From positions 1-43,644 of the forward strand of contig CAJYJO010000055.1 of assembly GCA_913774845.1 (NCBI GenBank): a stretch of DNA of 43,644 nt, in the 5' to 3' direction. The notes under the pieces were generated by a model. That model was not told the DNA's origin. It saw nothing but the letters and a program-made list of their open reading frames with translations, and made no database searches. Source of the stretch: an uncultured Microbacterium sp. (GTDB lineage Bacteria; Actinomycetota; Actinomycetes; Actinomycetales; Microbacteriaceae). A program made the position numbers and the translations under genes. This document shows positions 19,730-28,749 of this stretch, in pieces; position 1 is the stretch's first letter, and every line of letters starts with the position of its first letter.

Positions 19730-20356
19730 TCATAGGTCCGCCGAGTATGACGACACGGCCGACGCCGACACGGCCTTGGCCTCGTCGCTGGTCGGACCGG
19801 GCTGCGGCACGAAGACCGCGGCACGGTAGTAGGCGAGTTCGCGGATGGACTCGCGGATGTCGGCGAGGGCGCGGTGTCCGCCGTTCTTGGCGGGGGCCTG
19901 GAAATAGGCCCGCGGATACCACCGGCGCGACAGCTCCTTGATGCTCGAGACGTCGATGTTGCGGTAGTGCAGCCACCGGTCGACGCGCGGCATGTACTTG
20001 GCGAGGAACATACGGTCGGTGCCGATCGTGTTGCCCGCCAGCGGCGCCTTGCCCTCGATGGGCGCGAAGCGTTGGATGTACTCGAGAGCCTGGAACTCGG
20101 CATCGGCGAGGCTCACGCCGGAAGGGATCTCATCGAGAAGGCCCGACGACCGGTGCATCTCGGTGACGAACTCGCCCATGTTCGCAAGGGCGGAGTCGTC
20201 GGGCTTGATGACGATCTGGAACCCGGGGTCGAGGGGGGTGAGCTCGAAATCGGTGACGACGACCGCGATCTCGACGAGTTCGTCGACCCCCAGATCGAGG
20301 CCGGTCATCTCGCAGTCGATCCAGACGAGCCGGTCGTTCTCGGAGGCGTTTACCAT
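19730..20356 (-). CDS. orn: Oligoribonuclease
   Basis: A DEDDh 3'-5' exonuclease of 208 residues that degrades di- and short oligoribonucleotides, including pGpG from cyclic-di-GMP turnover. Exo motifs: LVWIDCEMTGLD at the N-terminus, the central LAGNTIGTDRMFLAKYMP, and HRALADIRESI near the C-terminus (His and Asp of motif III). A GTG at 20362 is possible, but TAGGAT six bases before the ATG at 20356 supports the chosen start. It lies between tRNA-Arg and tRNA-His genes on the same strand. Confidence 0.95.
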   Translation of the reverse strand: MVNASENDRLVWIDCEMTGLDLGVDELVEIAVVVTDFELTPLDPGFQIVIKPDDSALANMGEFVTEMHRSSGLLDEIPSGVSLADAEFQALEYIQRFAPIEGKAPLAGNTIGTDRMFLAKYMPRVDRWLHYRNIDVSSIKELSRRWYPRAYFQAPAKNGGHRALADIRESIRELAYYRAAVFVPQPGPTSDEAKAVSASAVSSYSADL

Positions 20357-20362
20357 CCCCAC

Positions 20363-20368
20363 ATCCTA
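20363..20368 (-). promoter_or_regulatory. -10 hexamer of orn, leaderless
   Basis: TAGGAT, six bases (GTGGGG), ATG on the minus strand; this decides between two candidate starts. Confidence 0.55.
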
Positions 20369-20393
20369 CTGAGGGGCTCCGACATCGGCTCGG

Positions 20394-20466
20394 TCCCCCA
20401 GACACGATTCGAACGTGTGACCGGCGGATTAGAAGGCCGCTGCTCTATCCACTGAGCTACTGGGGG
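20394..20466 (-). tRNA. tRNA-Arg (anticodon TCT)
   Basis: The minus strand folds as a 73-base tRNA: acceptor CCCCCAG with CTGGGGG, D arm TAGCTCAGTGGATAGAGC, anticodon loop CTTCTAA and T arm ACACG-TTCGAAT-CGTGT, with discriminator A. It reads AGA codons, rare in this genome. The last pair of the anticodon stem is C-T. CCA is not encoded. Confidence 0.95.
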
Positions 20467-20568
20467 TCGCCCCCAGGATATCGGTCGCCTCCCGCTGTCC
20501 GCACCAGCCCCTGGCGCGCGGCGACGAGCGAGCGTAATCTCCGGGCGAACGAGAGCAAAGGAGCACTC

Positions 20569-20778
20569 ATGACCGACACCGCGACACGACGCCTCTGGGT
20601 CGCCTACGGCCCCAACGGGGTCGTCGGCAAGATCCAGAAGGATGCCGACGGCTACCGCGTCCACATGGCCGGCAAGGACGAGCCGCTCGGGGCCTATCCG
20701 TCCATGGAGATCGCCAAGAACGCGCTGCACGCGCACCTCAAGCCCGGCAGCGACCGACCGGAGTTCCGGGAGCACTGA
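20569..20778 (+). CDS. Small conserved protein of unknown function
   Basis: A 69-residue protein, MTDTATRRLWVAYGPNGVVG then KIQKDADGYRVHMAGKDEPL, followed by a helix SMEIAKNALHAHL. Likely a single beta-sheet plus helix domain. It has an AAAGGAG ribosome site at correct spacing and a candidate -10, TAATCT, about 34 bases upstream, so it is clearly expressed as a gene. I recall similar small proteins in related actinobacteria but no function. Confidence 0.78.
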   Translation: MTDTATRRLWVAYGPNGVVGKIQKDADGYRVHMAGKDEPLGAYPSMEIAKNALHAHLKPGSDRPEFREH

Positions 20779-20815
20779 TTCGCGACCTCCGAGCGGGTCC
20801 GTCGCCGGTGCGGTC

Positions 20816-20884
20816 GGACCCGCATCGCGGGTGCTGGCGGACCCGCATCGCTCGTGCGGGCGGACTCGCACCGCGTGTGCGAGA
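20816..20884. repeat. Three 23-bp tandem repeats forming hairpins
   Basis: The phrase GGACCCGCATCG recurs at 20816 and 20839 and, with two changes, at 20862, a 23-base period. Copies 2 and 3 each fold: CCCGCA-7-TGCGGG and CTCGCAC-5-GTGCGAG, the changes in the arms being compensatory. It sits between convergent genes, so it may also end transcription. Confidence 0.75.
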
Positions 20885-20931
20885 AGTGAGGCGCCGTGAG
20901 TCCCGGACGGCCGGTTCGCCGGGTGCGCGAC

Positions 20932-21540
20932 CTATACCCGCGCGCGATCCGGCGTGCGCTCGGGCGCCGGCTTCGTCGCGAGCAGGGGAAGAGCGAGGTG
21001 CACCAGCGGGCCGATGCCGAGTGCGAAGATCACCGTTCCCAGACCGACCGTGCCCCCGAGCAACCACCCGAGCACGAGGACCGAGCCCTCGACCGTGAGG
21101 CGGCATGCCCAGATGGGCCAGCCGAAGCGGCCGTTGAGGCCCGTCATCAGCCCGTCGCGGGGCCCTGGTCCGAAGTTCGCCCCGATGTAGAGTCCGGATG
21201 CCACCGCCACCAGCACGACGCCGGCGACGAGCATGAGCGCCTGCAGCCAGAAGACGTCGGGGTGGGGGAGCACCCCGAGGGCCAGCTGCAGGCTGGTGCC
21301 GACGAGCGCGATGTTCGCGAGCGTGCCGACGCCGGGCTTCTGCCGCAGCGGGATCCAGAGCAGGAGTACGCCGAGACCGACGATGTTCGTCACCCACCCG
21401 ATGCCGATGCCGCTCACACGGGACAGTCCCTGCGCGAAGACGGTCCACGGGTCGACCCCGAGACCGGCCGCCACCGTGAAGGCGCAGCCGACGCCGTAGA
21501 GCACGAGACCGATGACGAGACGGGTGACGCGGGAGAACAT
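20932..21540 (-). CDS. YczE/YitT-type integral membrane protein
   Basis: A 202-residue protein with five or six hydrophobic segments (LVIGLVLYGVGCAFTVAAGL, IGWVTNIVGLGVLLLWIPL, a central pair near 80-115, VEGSVLVLGWLLGG and LGTVIFALGIGPLVHLALPL). GLGVDPWTVFAQGL and FGPGPRDGLMTGL are typical of the YczE/YyaS/YitT family. The transported substrate is unknown. The ATG at 21540 was preferred to an in-frame TTG at 21552. It is divergent from a MocR-type regulator, a pairing known for yczR-yczE in Bacillus-like and actinobacterial genomes; the regulator probably controls it through the shared intergenic region. Confidence 0.85.
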   Translation of the reverse strand: MFSRVTRLVIGLVLYGVGCAFTVAAGLGVDPWTVFAQGLSRVSGIGIGWVTNIVGLGVLLLWIPLRQKPGVGTLANIALVGTSLQLALGVLPHPDVFWLQALMLVAGVVLVAVASGLYIGANFGPGPRDGLMTGLNGRFGWPIWACRLTVEGSVLVLGWLLGGTVGLGTVIFALGIGPLVHLALPLLATKPAPERTPDRARV

Positions 21541-21548
21541 GAGGGAAT

Positions 21549-21585
21549 CCAATCACGCGATTGGCTTCTTCCCAGGATGCCAATT
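21549..21585. promoter_or_regulatory. Candidate operator between yczE-like gene and MocR regulator
   Basis: CCAATC (21549-21554), four bases, GATTGG (21559-21564) is a perfect inverted repeat; a third half-site, CCAATT, lies at 21580-21585. The site covers the start regions of both divergent genes and overlaps the region just before the regulator's -10. MocR proteins often bind mixed inverted/direct repeats like this. Confidence 0.55.
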
Positions 21586-21589
21586 CGAC

Positions 21590-21595
21590 TAGCGT
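21590..21595 (+). promoter_or_regulatory. -10 hexamer of the MocR regulator, leaderless
   Basis: TAGCGT, six bases (GGACCC), ATG. Confidence 0.55.
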
Positions 21596-21601
21596 GGACC
21601 C

Positions 21602-23020
21602 ATGGACTCGCGAATTTCGGCTCGTGCGCTGGCTGCGGCCCTCGGGGGATGGCGGGGGAGCGGCCCCGCGTACGAGGCACTCGCCGACGCGGTACGTCTG
21701 CTGTGCCTCGACAACCGTCTCGCTCCCTCGACGGCGCTGCCGGCCGAGAGGGAATTGGCGGCGGCGCTGTCGCTGAGTCGGACGACCGTCGCCGCGGCCT
21801 ACCGCAGTCTTCGCGACACCGGCCACATCGAGAGCCTGCGCGGCAGCGGGAGCGTCACCCTGCCCCTGCGCCGCAGCGATCCCGGGCGACTCGACGCCGG
21901 GGATGCGGCGATCGACCTGCAGCAGGCGAGCCCGGCGGCGTGGCCCGGTCTCGCTGCGGTTGTCGCGGAGGTCGCCCAAGAGGCCCCCGCCCTGCTGTCG
22001 CGCGTCGGCTACGACGTGGTGGGCGACCCCGCGCTGCGCGTCGCGATCGCCGAGCACTACGACCGTCGGGGGCTGAGAACCTCGCCCGACCAGATCCTCG
22101 TGACCTCCGGAGCGCAGAGCGCCATTCACCTGATCGCGTCGGTGCTGCTCTCCCGAGCTGACCGGGTGCTTCTGGAGACGCCCACCTACCCGCACGCGGC
22201 GGACGCGTTCCGACGGGTCGGAGCGCGACTGATCGGTGTTCCCGTCGACCCGGCGGCCGGGTGGGACCTCGAGCGCGCCGAGCAGAGCTTCGCGCGTGCA
22301 CTGCCCACGCTCGCGTACCTCATGCCCGACTTCCAGAACCCCACGGGCCGCACGATGAGCGCCACCGAGACCTCGGTGTTCGTCGCCGCCGCGCGCGCCG
22401 CCGGCGCCGTCCTGGTGCTCGACGAGACGACGGCCCAGCTCGGAATCGATCGCGAGCAGGGCCCCGCCCCGTTTCCCGATGACGAGCGGATCCTCCGACT
22501 CGGTTCGCTCGGCAAGACCGTGTGGGGAGGCCTGCGGGTGGGGTGGGTGCGCGCCGCTCCCGACATCGTGCGGCGACTCGCCGCCGAGCGCCCGGTGCAC
22601 GACCTGGGCACGCCCGAGATCGAGCAGGCGATCGCGCGGCGTCTGCTTCCGCGTCTCGACGAGATCGCTCGGCAGCGCGGTGACCTGCTGCGGGCCGGGC
22701 GCGACAGTGTCGTCGCCGCCCTGCGGCACCGCCTCCCCGAATGGGAGATCCCGAACGTGGCGGGCGGCGTGTCGCTGTGGGTCGGGATCGGTGAGGCGCT
22801 CAGCACGCCTCTGGTCATGAATGCGCGGTCGCGCGGACTGGCGCTGTCGGCGGGCTCTCGGTTCGCAGTCGAGGGCGGTCACGATCGGCGCCTCCGGGTG
22901 CCGTTCACCGCACCGCCCGCGACCTTGGAGCGGGCCGTCGACATCTTGCGGGCGAGCTGGGACGAGGTGCGCGGCGGCGGCGCCGTCGTCGCGCGCGAGG
23001 ACTTCTCCACGGTCGTCTGA
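21602..23020 (+). CDS. MocR-type GntR regulator with aminotransferase-like domain
   Basis: A 472-residue fusion of an N-terminal GntR winged helix (LPAERELAAALSLSRTTVAA, about residues 45-65, then AYRSLRDTGHIESLRGSGS) with a fold-type I aminotransferase domain. PLP-site features: VTSGAQSAIHLIA, LMPDFQNPTGRTM, LVLDETTAQLG, and the Schiff-base lysine in SLGKTVWGGLRVGWVRA. Such proteins sense PLP or PLP-amino acid adducts and regulate a divergent gene, here the yczE-like transporter. Autoregulation is plausible because the candidate operator lies against its own promoter. Confidence 0.9.
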   Translation: MDSRISARALAAALGGWRGSGPAYEALADAVRLLCLDNRLAPSTALPAERELAAALSLSRTTVAAAYRSLRDTGHIESLRGSGSVTLPLRRSDPGRLDAGDAAIDLQQASPAAWPGLAAVVAEVAQEAPALLSRVGYDVVGDPALRVAIAEHYDRRGLRTSPDQILVTSGAQSAIHLIASVLLSRADRVLLETPTYPHAADAFRRVGARLIGVPVDPAAGWDLERAEQSFARALPTLAYLMPDFQNPTGRTMSATETSVFVAAARAAGAVLVLDETTAQLGIDREQGPAPFPDDERILRLGSLGKTVWGGLRVGWVRAAPDIVRRLAAERPVHDLGTPEIEQAIARRLLPRLDEIARQRGDLLRAGRDSVVAALRHRLPEWEIPNVAGGVSLWVGIGEALSTPLVMNARSRGLALSAGSRFAVEGGHDRRLRVPFTAPPATLERAVDILRASWDEVRGGGAVVAREDFSTVV

Positions 23021-23044
23021 CCGGATGCCGACACCCCCGTCACC

Positions 23045-23302
23045 TCACCGCGCGTACCGCAGGCACTCGACGGCGTCGGACGACGACCAGAACTCCCCGA
23101 GACGGCGGAAGCTCCCGGAGGCGGCGTGGAAGCGTTCGGCCGCATAACGCCATCCGCCCTCCGCGGCGACGGCTCGGATATGGCCGACCACGATGCCCCG
23201 CGGATCGGCGATGCGCCACAGACCCGCGGCGACGTGCGTCGCCGCTCCCCAACCGGCCGAGCGCGGGGCCGGAGCGAGATCGTTCCACAGTGCGGTGCTC
23301 AT
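23045..23302 (-). CDS. Small hypothetical protein
   Basis: An 85-residue protein, MSTALWNDLAPAPRSAGWGA then a compact middle with LWRIADPRGIVVGHIRAV and GGWRYAAERFHAASGSFRRL, ending FWSSSDAVECLRYAR. The pattern (a beta hairpin, then helix) suggests a small cytosolic fold. The start is ATG at 23302; no clear ribosome site is visible. I do not recognise a family. Confidence 0.6.
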   Translation of the reverse strand: MSTALWNDLAPAPRSAGWGAATHVAAGLWRIADPRGIVVGHIRAVAAEGGWRYAAERFHAASGSFRRLGEFWSSSDAVECLRYAR

Positions 23303-23447
23303 GCCGTCACGGTACGACCGACCTCCGACATCGCCGTCCTAGGTGGATGCCGAGGGTTCCTCCCCATCCGCACCCAGCGTCCCCGTGTCCACAGATCGGC
23401 CTTGCGACACTGCGGCGCGGTCGACGACCCGGTCATCCTGAGCGTGC

Positions 23448-23480
23448 CTCCGGCATCCGTCGGGCACACGGATGCCGGAG
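23448..23480 (+). other. Hairpin in the ssb leader
   Basis: A perfect 13-base stem, CTCCGGCATCCGT with ACGGATGCCGGAG, and a 7-base loop. It ends 25 bases before the ssb start codon. No plus-strand gene ends here, so it is not an ordinary upstream terminator. Both arms include the GGATGCC heptamer. Confidence 0.7.
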
Positions 23481-23505
23481 CACGAACCCATCGAGAGGAC
23501 ACATC

Positions 23506-24021
23506 ATGAGCGACCACATCACCCTCGTCGGCAACATCGTCGGAGACCTCGAGCAGCGCTCCACGCGCGGCGGCGACTCCATCGCGGCCTTCCGTCTGGC
23601 CGTCGGCGAACGCCGCTTCGACCGCGAACGCGGCGAGTGGGTCGACGGGCACACGAACTACTACTCCATCTCGGTCTTCGGCGAGCTCGGGGCCAACGCC
23701 CTGCGATCGCTGCGCAAGGGGGAGCGCATCGTGCTGAGCGGGCGTCTCCGGCTGCGGGAGTGGGAGACCGAAACGAAACGCGGCGTGAGCGCCGACGTCG
23801 TCGCCGAGGCTCTCGGGCACGATCTGCGATGGGGGCGGTCCCAGTTCGAGCGCACTCCGAAGCCGGGTGCGGCTGCGGCCGCCCCGGCGACGGCGGAGTC
23901 GAACGACGACGAGGCCTGGTCGGTCCCGGGTCAGGAGACGCAGGCGGAGGGCGTCCCCGTCACCGCGGGCGCGACGAGCGCGGTCGGGTCCGGTGGCGAG
24001 GGTGGCGAGACGCCGTTCTGA
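23506..24021 (+). CDS. ssb: Single-stranded DNA-binding protein
   Basis: A 171-residue protein with an N-terminal OB fold (about 1-110): ITLVGNIVGDLEQRSTRGG, IAAFRLAVGERRFD, NYYSISVFGELGANAL and RIVLSGRLRLREWE. The remainder is a flexible Ala/Gly/Glu tail ending GGETPF, the C-terminal tip that normally docks partner proteins, though less acidic than the usual DDD(I/L)PF. Located away from rpsF/rpsR, so it is probably an accessory SSB rather than the replication copy. The ribosome site is GAGAGGA; a 13-base-pair hairpin lies in the leader. Confidence 0.88.
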   Translation: MSDHITLVGNIVGDLEQRSTRGGDSIAAFRLAVGERRFDRERGEWVDGHTNYYSISVFGELGANALRSLRKGERIVLSGRLRLREWETETKRGVSADVVAEALGHDLRWGRSQFERTPKPGAAAAAPATAESNDDEAWSVPGQETQAEGVPVTAGATSAVGSGGEGGETPF

Positions 24022-24073
24022 TCGGCGGCGTTTGGGAAGAGGGCGGCCGCACGGGAGGGCGGGAGCGGATCCG

Positions 24074-24079
24074 TAGACT
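24074..24079 (+). promoter_or_regulatory. -10 hexamer, leaderless, lipoprotein gene
   Basis: TAGACT, seven bases (CGGTGGC), GTG. Confidence 0.55.
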
Positions 24080-24086
24080 CGGTGGC

Positions 24087-24590
24087 GTGTCCCGTCTTCT
24101 CGGTCGTCCCCTCGCCGCTCTGACCGTCGTGGCCGCGCTGGCTCTCGCGGGCTGCACCGCGCAGGCCCCCGACCCGGCTCCCACGATCACCGAGGGAGCG
24201 CCCACCGCGGCGGCGTCCGACTCAGCGTCTCCCGCGGCCGCGTCGGCGACGCCGTCCGCGGCCGCGCTGGTCCCCGGCGGGACGGCCCAGGAGAATCTGC
24301 CGTTCTTCACCCAGATCGTCGCCGGTGTGTGGGCCGGCCCCGACCAGTCGACCGGGCGCGCCTACATCGACGCGTTGTCGGCGGGCGGCTTCGATCGGGG
24401 CGCCATGCAGGTGACGGCCGACCAGTCGACGATCGGCAATGCGGCGGAGAGCATCGCCTTCTCGGTCCGCATCGGCGAGGAGTGCCTCGTCGGTCAGGTC
24501 GGCCCCTCCATCGGTCAGCCCGTCACCGCGGTGATGCCCGGGCTGGCCGCGGGCGGATGCCTCATCGGTCAGACGGTCGGCATCGACTGA
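24087..24590 (+). CDS. Predicted lipoprotein of unknown function
   Basis: A 167-residue secreted lipoprotein: basic N-terminus, hydrophobic VVAALALA and lipobox LAGC (Cys 23), an Ala/Ser/Thr/Pro linker to about residue 65, then a compact domain starting ENLPFFTQIVAGVWAG, including GFDRGAMQVTADQSTIGNAA and ending CLIGQTVGID. Two cysteines (EECL and GGCL) could form a disulfide. I recognise this C-terminal domain as common in Microbacteriaceae lipoproteins but know no function. GTG start, TAGACT seven bases upstream. Confidence 0.82.
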   Translation: MSRLLGRPLAALTVVAALALAGCTAQAPDPAPTITEGAPTAAASDSASPAAASATPSAAALVPGGTAQENLPFFTQIVAGVWAGPDQSTGRAYIDALSAGGFDRGAMQVTADQSTIGNAAESIAFSVRIGEECLVGQVGPSIGQPVTAVMPGLAAGGCLIGQTVGID

Positions 24591-24623
24591 TCCCCGACGC
24601 CGCGCCCCTAGACTGGACGGGTT

Positions 24624-26295
<1,672 letters not shown>

Positions 26296-26303
<8 letters not shown>

Positions 26304-26832
26304 CGACGTCACCGGCGACTCGGGTCCGGCGTCCGCCGGGCCCGAGCGCCTGCACGTGCCCATCCACCTGCGGTGGGGCGACCTCGACGCGCTGGGGCAC
26401 GTCAACAACACCTCGATGCTGAAGCTCCTCGAAGAAGCGCGCCTGCGCGCCTTCTGGCGCAGCGACGACGAGGGCGAGGCCCTGCCGACCGCGGTGTTCG
26501 ACATGAGCGTGCTCGAGAGCGGCGGAGAGCGCGCCACGCTCATCGCCCGGCAGGAGATCGAATACCTCCGTCCGGTCCCGTACAGCCAGCGTCCCCTCGA
26601 CGTGCGCATGTGGATCGGCGCGATGGGCGGCTCCAGCGCCGACATCTGCTTCGAGGTCTACAGCCCCCGGGGCGACGCCGAACCCGTGCTCTATGCCCGC
26701 GCGACCGCGGTCACCGTCCTCGTCGACACCGCGAGTGGTCGCCCCATCCGCTGGAGCGAAGCCGAGCGTGCCGCGTGGGCGCCGTACGTCGGCGACCCGA
26801 TCGAGTACCGCCGCCGCTCCACCCGCGGCTGA
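26296..26832 (+). CDS. Acyl-CoA thioesterase, hot-dog fold (4HBT type)
   Basis: A 178-residue single hot-dog protein. The motif RWGDLDALGHVNNTSMLKLL carries the Asp and the H-V-N-N segment of 4-hydroxybenzoyl-CoA thioesterase-like enzymes, and the core strand IARQEIEYLRPVPYSQRPLD follows. The GTG start lies within the last codons of ettA, so it is translated as a coupled second cistron. A role with EttA is not implied; the overlap may just reflect compactness. The natural thioester substrate is unknown. Confidence 0.85.
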
Positions 26833-26988
26833 CGTCCGTCGCACACGCGCGCCGCGCGAACGAGGCGTCGCGTCCCGCTGCGACCATCCCTTCGCCCGCA
26901 CGAGCAACGCGCGACGGGTGACGCGAGGCGAGACGCTCTCATCTCGTCGCCGCAGCGCCCGGAGCGGCCGGAGCCACGGCATCCGGAG

Positions 26989-27858
26989 TCAATCGCGGGG
27001 GACGCGCACCATGACCTCCTGCGCGACGCTGGCCACCAGCACGCCCTCGCGCGTGTAGATGCGCCCCGTCGCGAGGCCGCGGCCGCCGCGGGCGTTGGGC
27101 GACTCCTGCACGTAGAGGAGCCAATCGTCGACGCGTCCCGGACGATGCCACCACATCGCGTGATCGAGGCTCGCGACCTTCAGCCCGGGCGCGTTCCAGG
27201 CGACGCCGTGGGCGCGCATGATCGATTCCTGGATCGTCAGGTCGCTGAGGTACGCGAGCGCGGCACGGTGCACGGCGGGGTCGTCCGAAATGGGGCGGCG
27301 CAGCTTCATCCACACGGCCTGACGCGGCACGTGCGGGCCCTCGACCGAGGCGTACAGCGGCGAACCCACGTGCCGGACGTCGACCGGGCTCTCGGAGAAG
27401 ATCCGCCGGCTGATCGGGTGCAGTGCCTCGACGTCGAGCGTCGGGGCGTCTTCCGGCTGGGGGATGCCCTCGGGCATGGGCTCGAAGTGCTCGAGTCCCG
27501 GGTCTTCGTCCTGGAACGACGCGATCATCGAGAAGATCGGCACACCCGCCTGGAACGCCTGGGTCCGCCGGGTCGAGAACGAACGACCGTCGTGGATGCG
27601 ATCGACCGAGAAGGTGATGCCGTCGGTCGGATCACCGGGCCGCAGGAAGTAGCCGTGCATCGAGTGCACCGAGCGCTCGGGCGGGAGGGTGCGCGAGGCG
27701 GCCATGATGGTCTGTGCGAGAACCTGTCCGCCGTAGACCCGACCCGTGGGCATGGCCTGCGACACCCCGGTGAAGATGTCCTCGGTCGTGCGCGCTCCGG
27801 CGTCGCGGAGATCGAGCACGGCGAGCAGGGACGCCACCGGATCGCTGGCCTCGGTCAC
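26989..27858 (-). CDS. tesB: Acyl-CoA thioesterase II (TesB-type)
   Basis: A 289-residue double hot-dog thioesterase that hydrolyses acyl-CoAs. First domain: GGQVLAQTIMAASRTLP, SMHGYFLRPGD and GRSFSTRRTQAFQ. Second domain: HRAALAYLSDLTIQESIM and the TesB signature SLDHAMWWHRPGRVDDWLLY, then GRIYTREGVLVASVAQEVM. The Asp-Thr/Gln-type triad positions are present. GTG 27858 has a GGGAGA ribosome site, which, with a -10 TAAACT at 27900-27905, makes this a leadered gene. It faces the unknown gene at 27912 and converges with the small thioesterase. Confidence 0.93.
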   Translation of the reverse strand: MTEASDPVASLLAVLDLRDAGARTTEDIFTGVSQAMPTGRVYGGQVLAQTIMAASRTLPPERSVHSMHGYFLRPGDPTDGITFSVDRIHDGRSFSTRRTQAFQAGVPIFSMIASFQDEDPGLEHFEPMPEGIPQPEDAPTLDVEALHPISRRIFSESPVDVRHVGSPLYASVEGPHVPRQAVWMKLRRPISDDPAVHRAALAYLSDLTIQESIMRAHGVAWNAPGLKVASLDHAMWWHRPGRVDDWLLYVQESPNARGGRGLATGRIYTREGVLVASVAQEVMVRVPRD

Positions 27859-27898
27859 GCTGTCTCCCGTTCCGGCGCGACGAGCCCGCACCGCTTGG

Positions 27899-27905
27899 TA
27901 GTTTA
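27899..27905. promoter_or_regulatory. Overlapping divergent -10 hexamers, tesB and unknown gene
   Basis: TAGTTTA reads TAGTTT on plus (seven bases before the GTG at 27912, leaderless) and TAAACT on minus (toward tesB, with leader and ribosome site). Confidence 0.45.
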
Positions 27906-27911
27906 GGGCGG

Positions 27912-28580
27912 GTGTCCGCGCGCCTGTTGTTCCCCGACCCGCAGGCGGCAGCCGACCTGCTCACCTTCGCCTCCCGCACCATCCGTCTCGGTGACGGAAC
28001 GGTCCGGCTGCGCGCCGAAAGCGGGGTGCTCGTCGCCACCGCCGCCCCCCTCGCTCCGCGGGGCCTGATGGACACCACCCCGACCGTTCTCGGGCTGCGG
28101 GTGTCGGCGATCGACCCCGAACTCGAGTGCGACCTCGTCGTCGAGGCGGTATCCCTCCTTCCGGCACCCGACGATGCGAGCGCGGTCCTCCTTCCCGACA
28201 CGGCGACGTCGCCGGCGTGGGCCGGGATCTCGCCGCCCCGCGGCGGGTGGGAGCAGGTGGATGCCGTCGACGCCGCCGTCCTGGCCGCACGGGCGCAGTA
28301 CGGGGTCGCCGCCGTCGCCGACGCTCTGCCGGCCGACGCCGGGGAGGACGTCGTGCGGGTGATCCGCGCGTCGGTGTGGGGGCAGCCCGACGACGCCCTC
28401 GGCGGACTTCCCCTGGGCACGGCGTTCGCGGCGTTCGCGCTCGGCTTCATCGCCGGGTCGGAACAAGCCGCGGTGCGCCGCAGCGGCTCCTGGACGCGGG
28501 TGAGCCTCGCGCGCGGGCACGTCCTCGTCCGCGGTCCGGTGCGGTCGGGGCTGACGCCCGTCCGGGCGACCGGCTCGTAG
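27912..28580 (+). CDS. Conserved hypothetical protein
   Basis: A 222-residue soluble protein beginning MSARLLFPDPQAAADLLTFA, with GTVRLRAESGVLVATAAPL, TPTVLGLRVSAIDPELECDL, a helical middle and the C-terminal WTRVSLARGHVLVRGPV. The overall look is of an actinobacterial-specific protein, about the size of secretion or DNA-associated factors, but I see no catalytic motif and know no family. GTG start is supported by TAGTTT-N7. Confidence 0.75.
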   Translation: MSARLLFPDPQAAADLLTFASRTIRLGDGTVRLRAESGVLVATAAPLAPRGLMDTTPTVLGLRVSAIDPELECDLVVEAVSLLPAPDDASAVLLPDTATSPAWAGISPPRGGWEQVDAVDAAVLAARAQYGVAAVADALPADAGEDVVRVIRASVWGQPDDALGGLPLGTAFAAFALGFIAGSEQAAVRRSGSWTRVSLARGHVLVRGPVRSGLTPVRATGS

Positions 28581-28606
28581 TACAGCGCGCGCACAGGCGG
28601 CCTCCG

Positions 28607-28612
28607 TACGCT
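28607..28612 (+). promoter_or_regulatory. -10 hexamer upstream of the riboswitch
   Basis: TACGCT ends six bases before the start of the riboswitch aptamer, so the transcript should begin at its 5' edge. Confidence 0.55.
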
Positions 28613-28618
28613 GAAGGA

Positions 28619-28712
28619 CGCAAGGGGAGTACTCCCGAGCGTCGGATCCGTCATCACGAGCCCACCGTTGGGCTCCGGGCCCGGCGGCCCTGCGGGGCGG
28701 AGGAGACCTTGA
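28619..28712 (+). ncRNA. yybP-ykoY (Mn2+) riboswitch
   Basis: The 5' side reads CAAGGGGAGTACTCCC and the 3' side GGCGGAGGAGACCTTG, matching the conserved GGGGAGTA and GAGACCTT blocks that build the metal site of the yybP-ykoY aptamer. The outer stem P1 is CAAGG (28621-28625) with CCTTG (28707-28711). The inner CGTCATCACGAG block and a perfect hairpin GAGCCC-6-GGGCTC are also typical. It binds Mn2+ and usually turns on Mn2+ exporters such as MntP, TerC, UPF0016 or P-type ATPases. Here it leads into a 281-residue protein that is none of these. The downstream stretch 28713-28749 holds a small hairpin (CGGCA-GCG-TGCCG) just before the ribosome site, possibly the switching element. Confidence 0.88.
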
Positions 28713-28749
28713 CGTCGCGGCAGCGTGCCGCCCGTCGAGAGGTACCCCC

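Noticed and set aside
28625-28636. Palindrome GGGAGTACTCCC taken as a repressor operator
   Set aside because: It is explained by the conserved 5' block of the yybP-ykoY aptamer, which also has its conserved 3' block 70 bases later.
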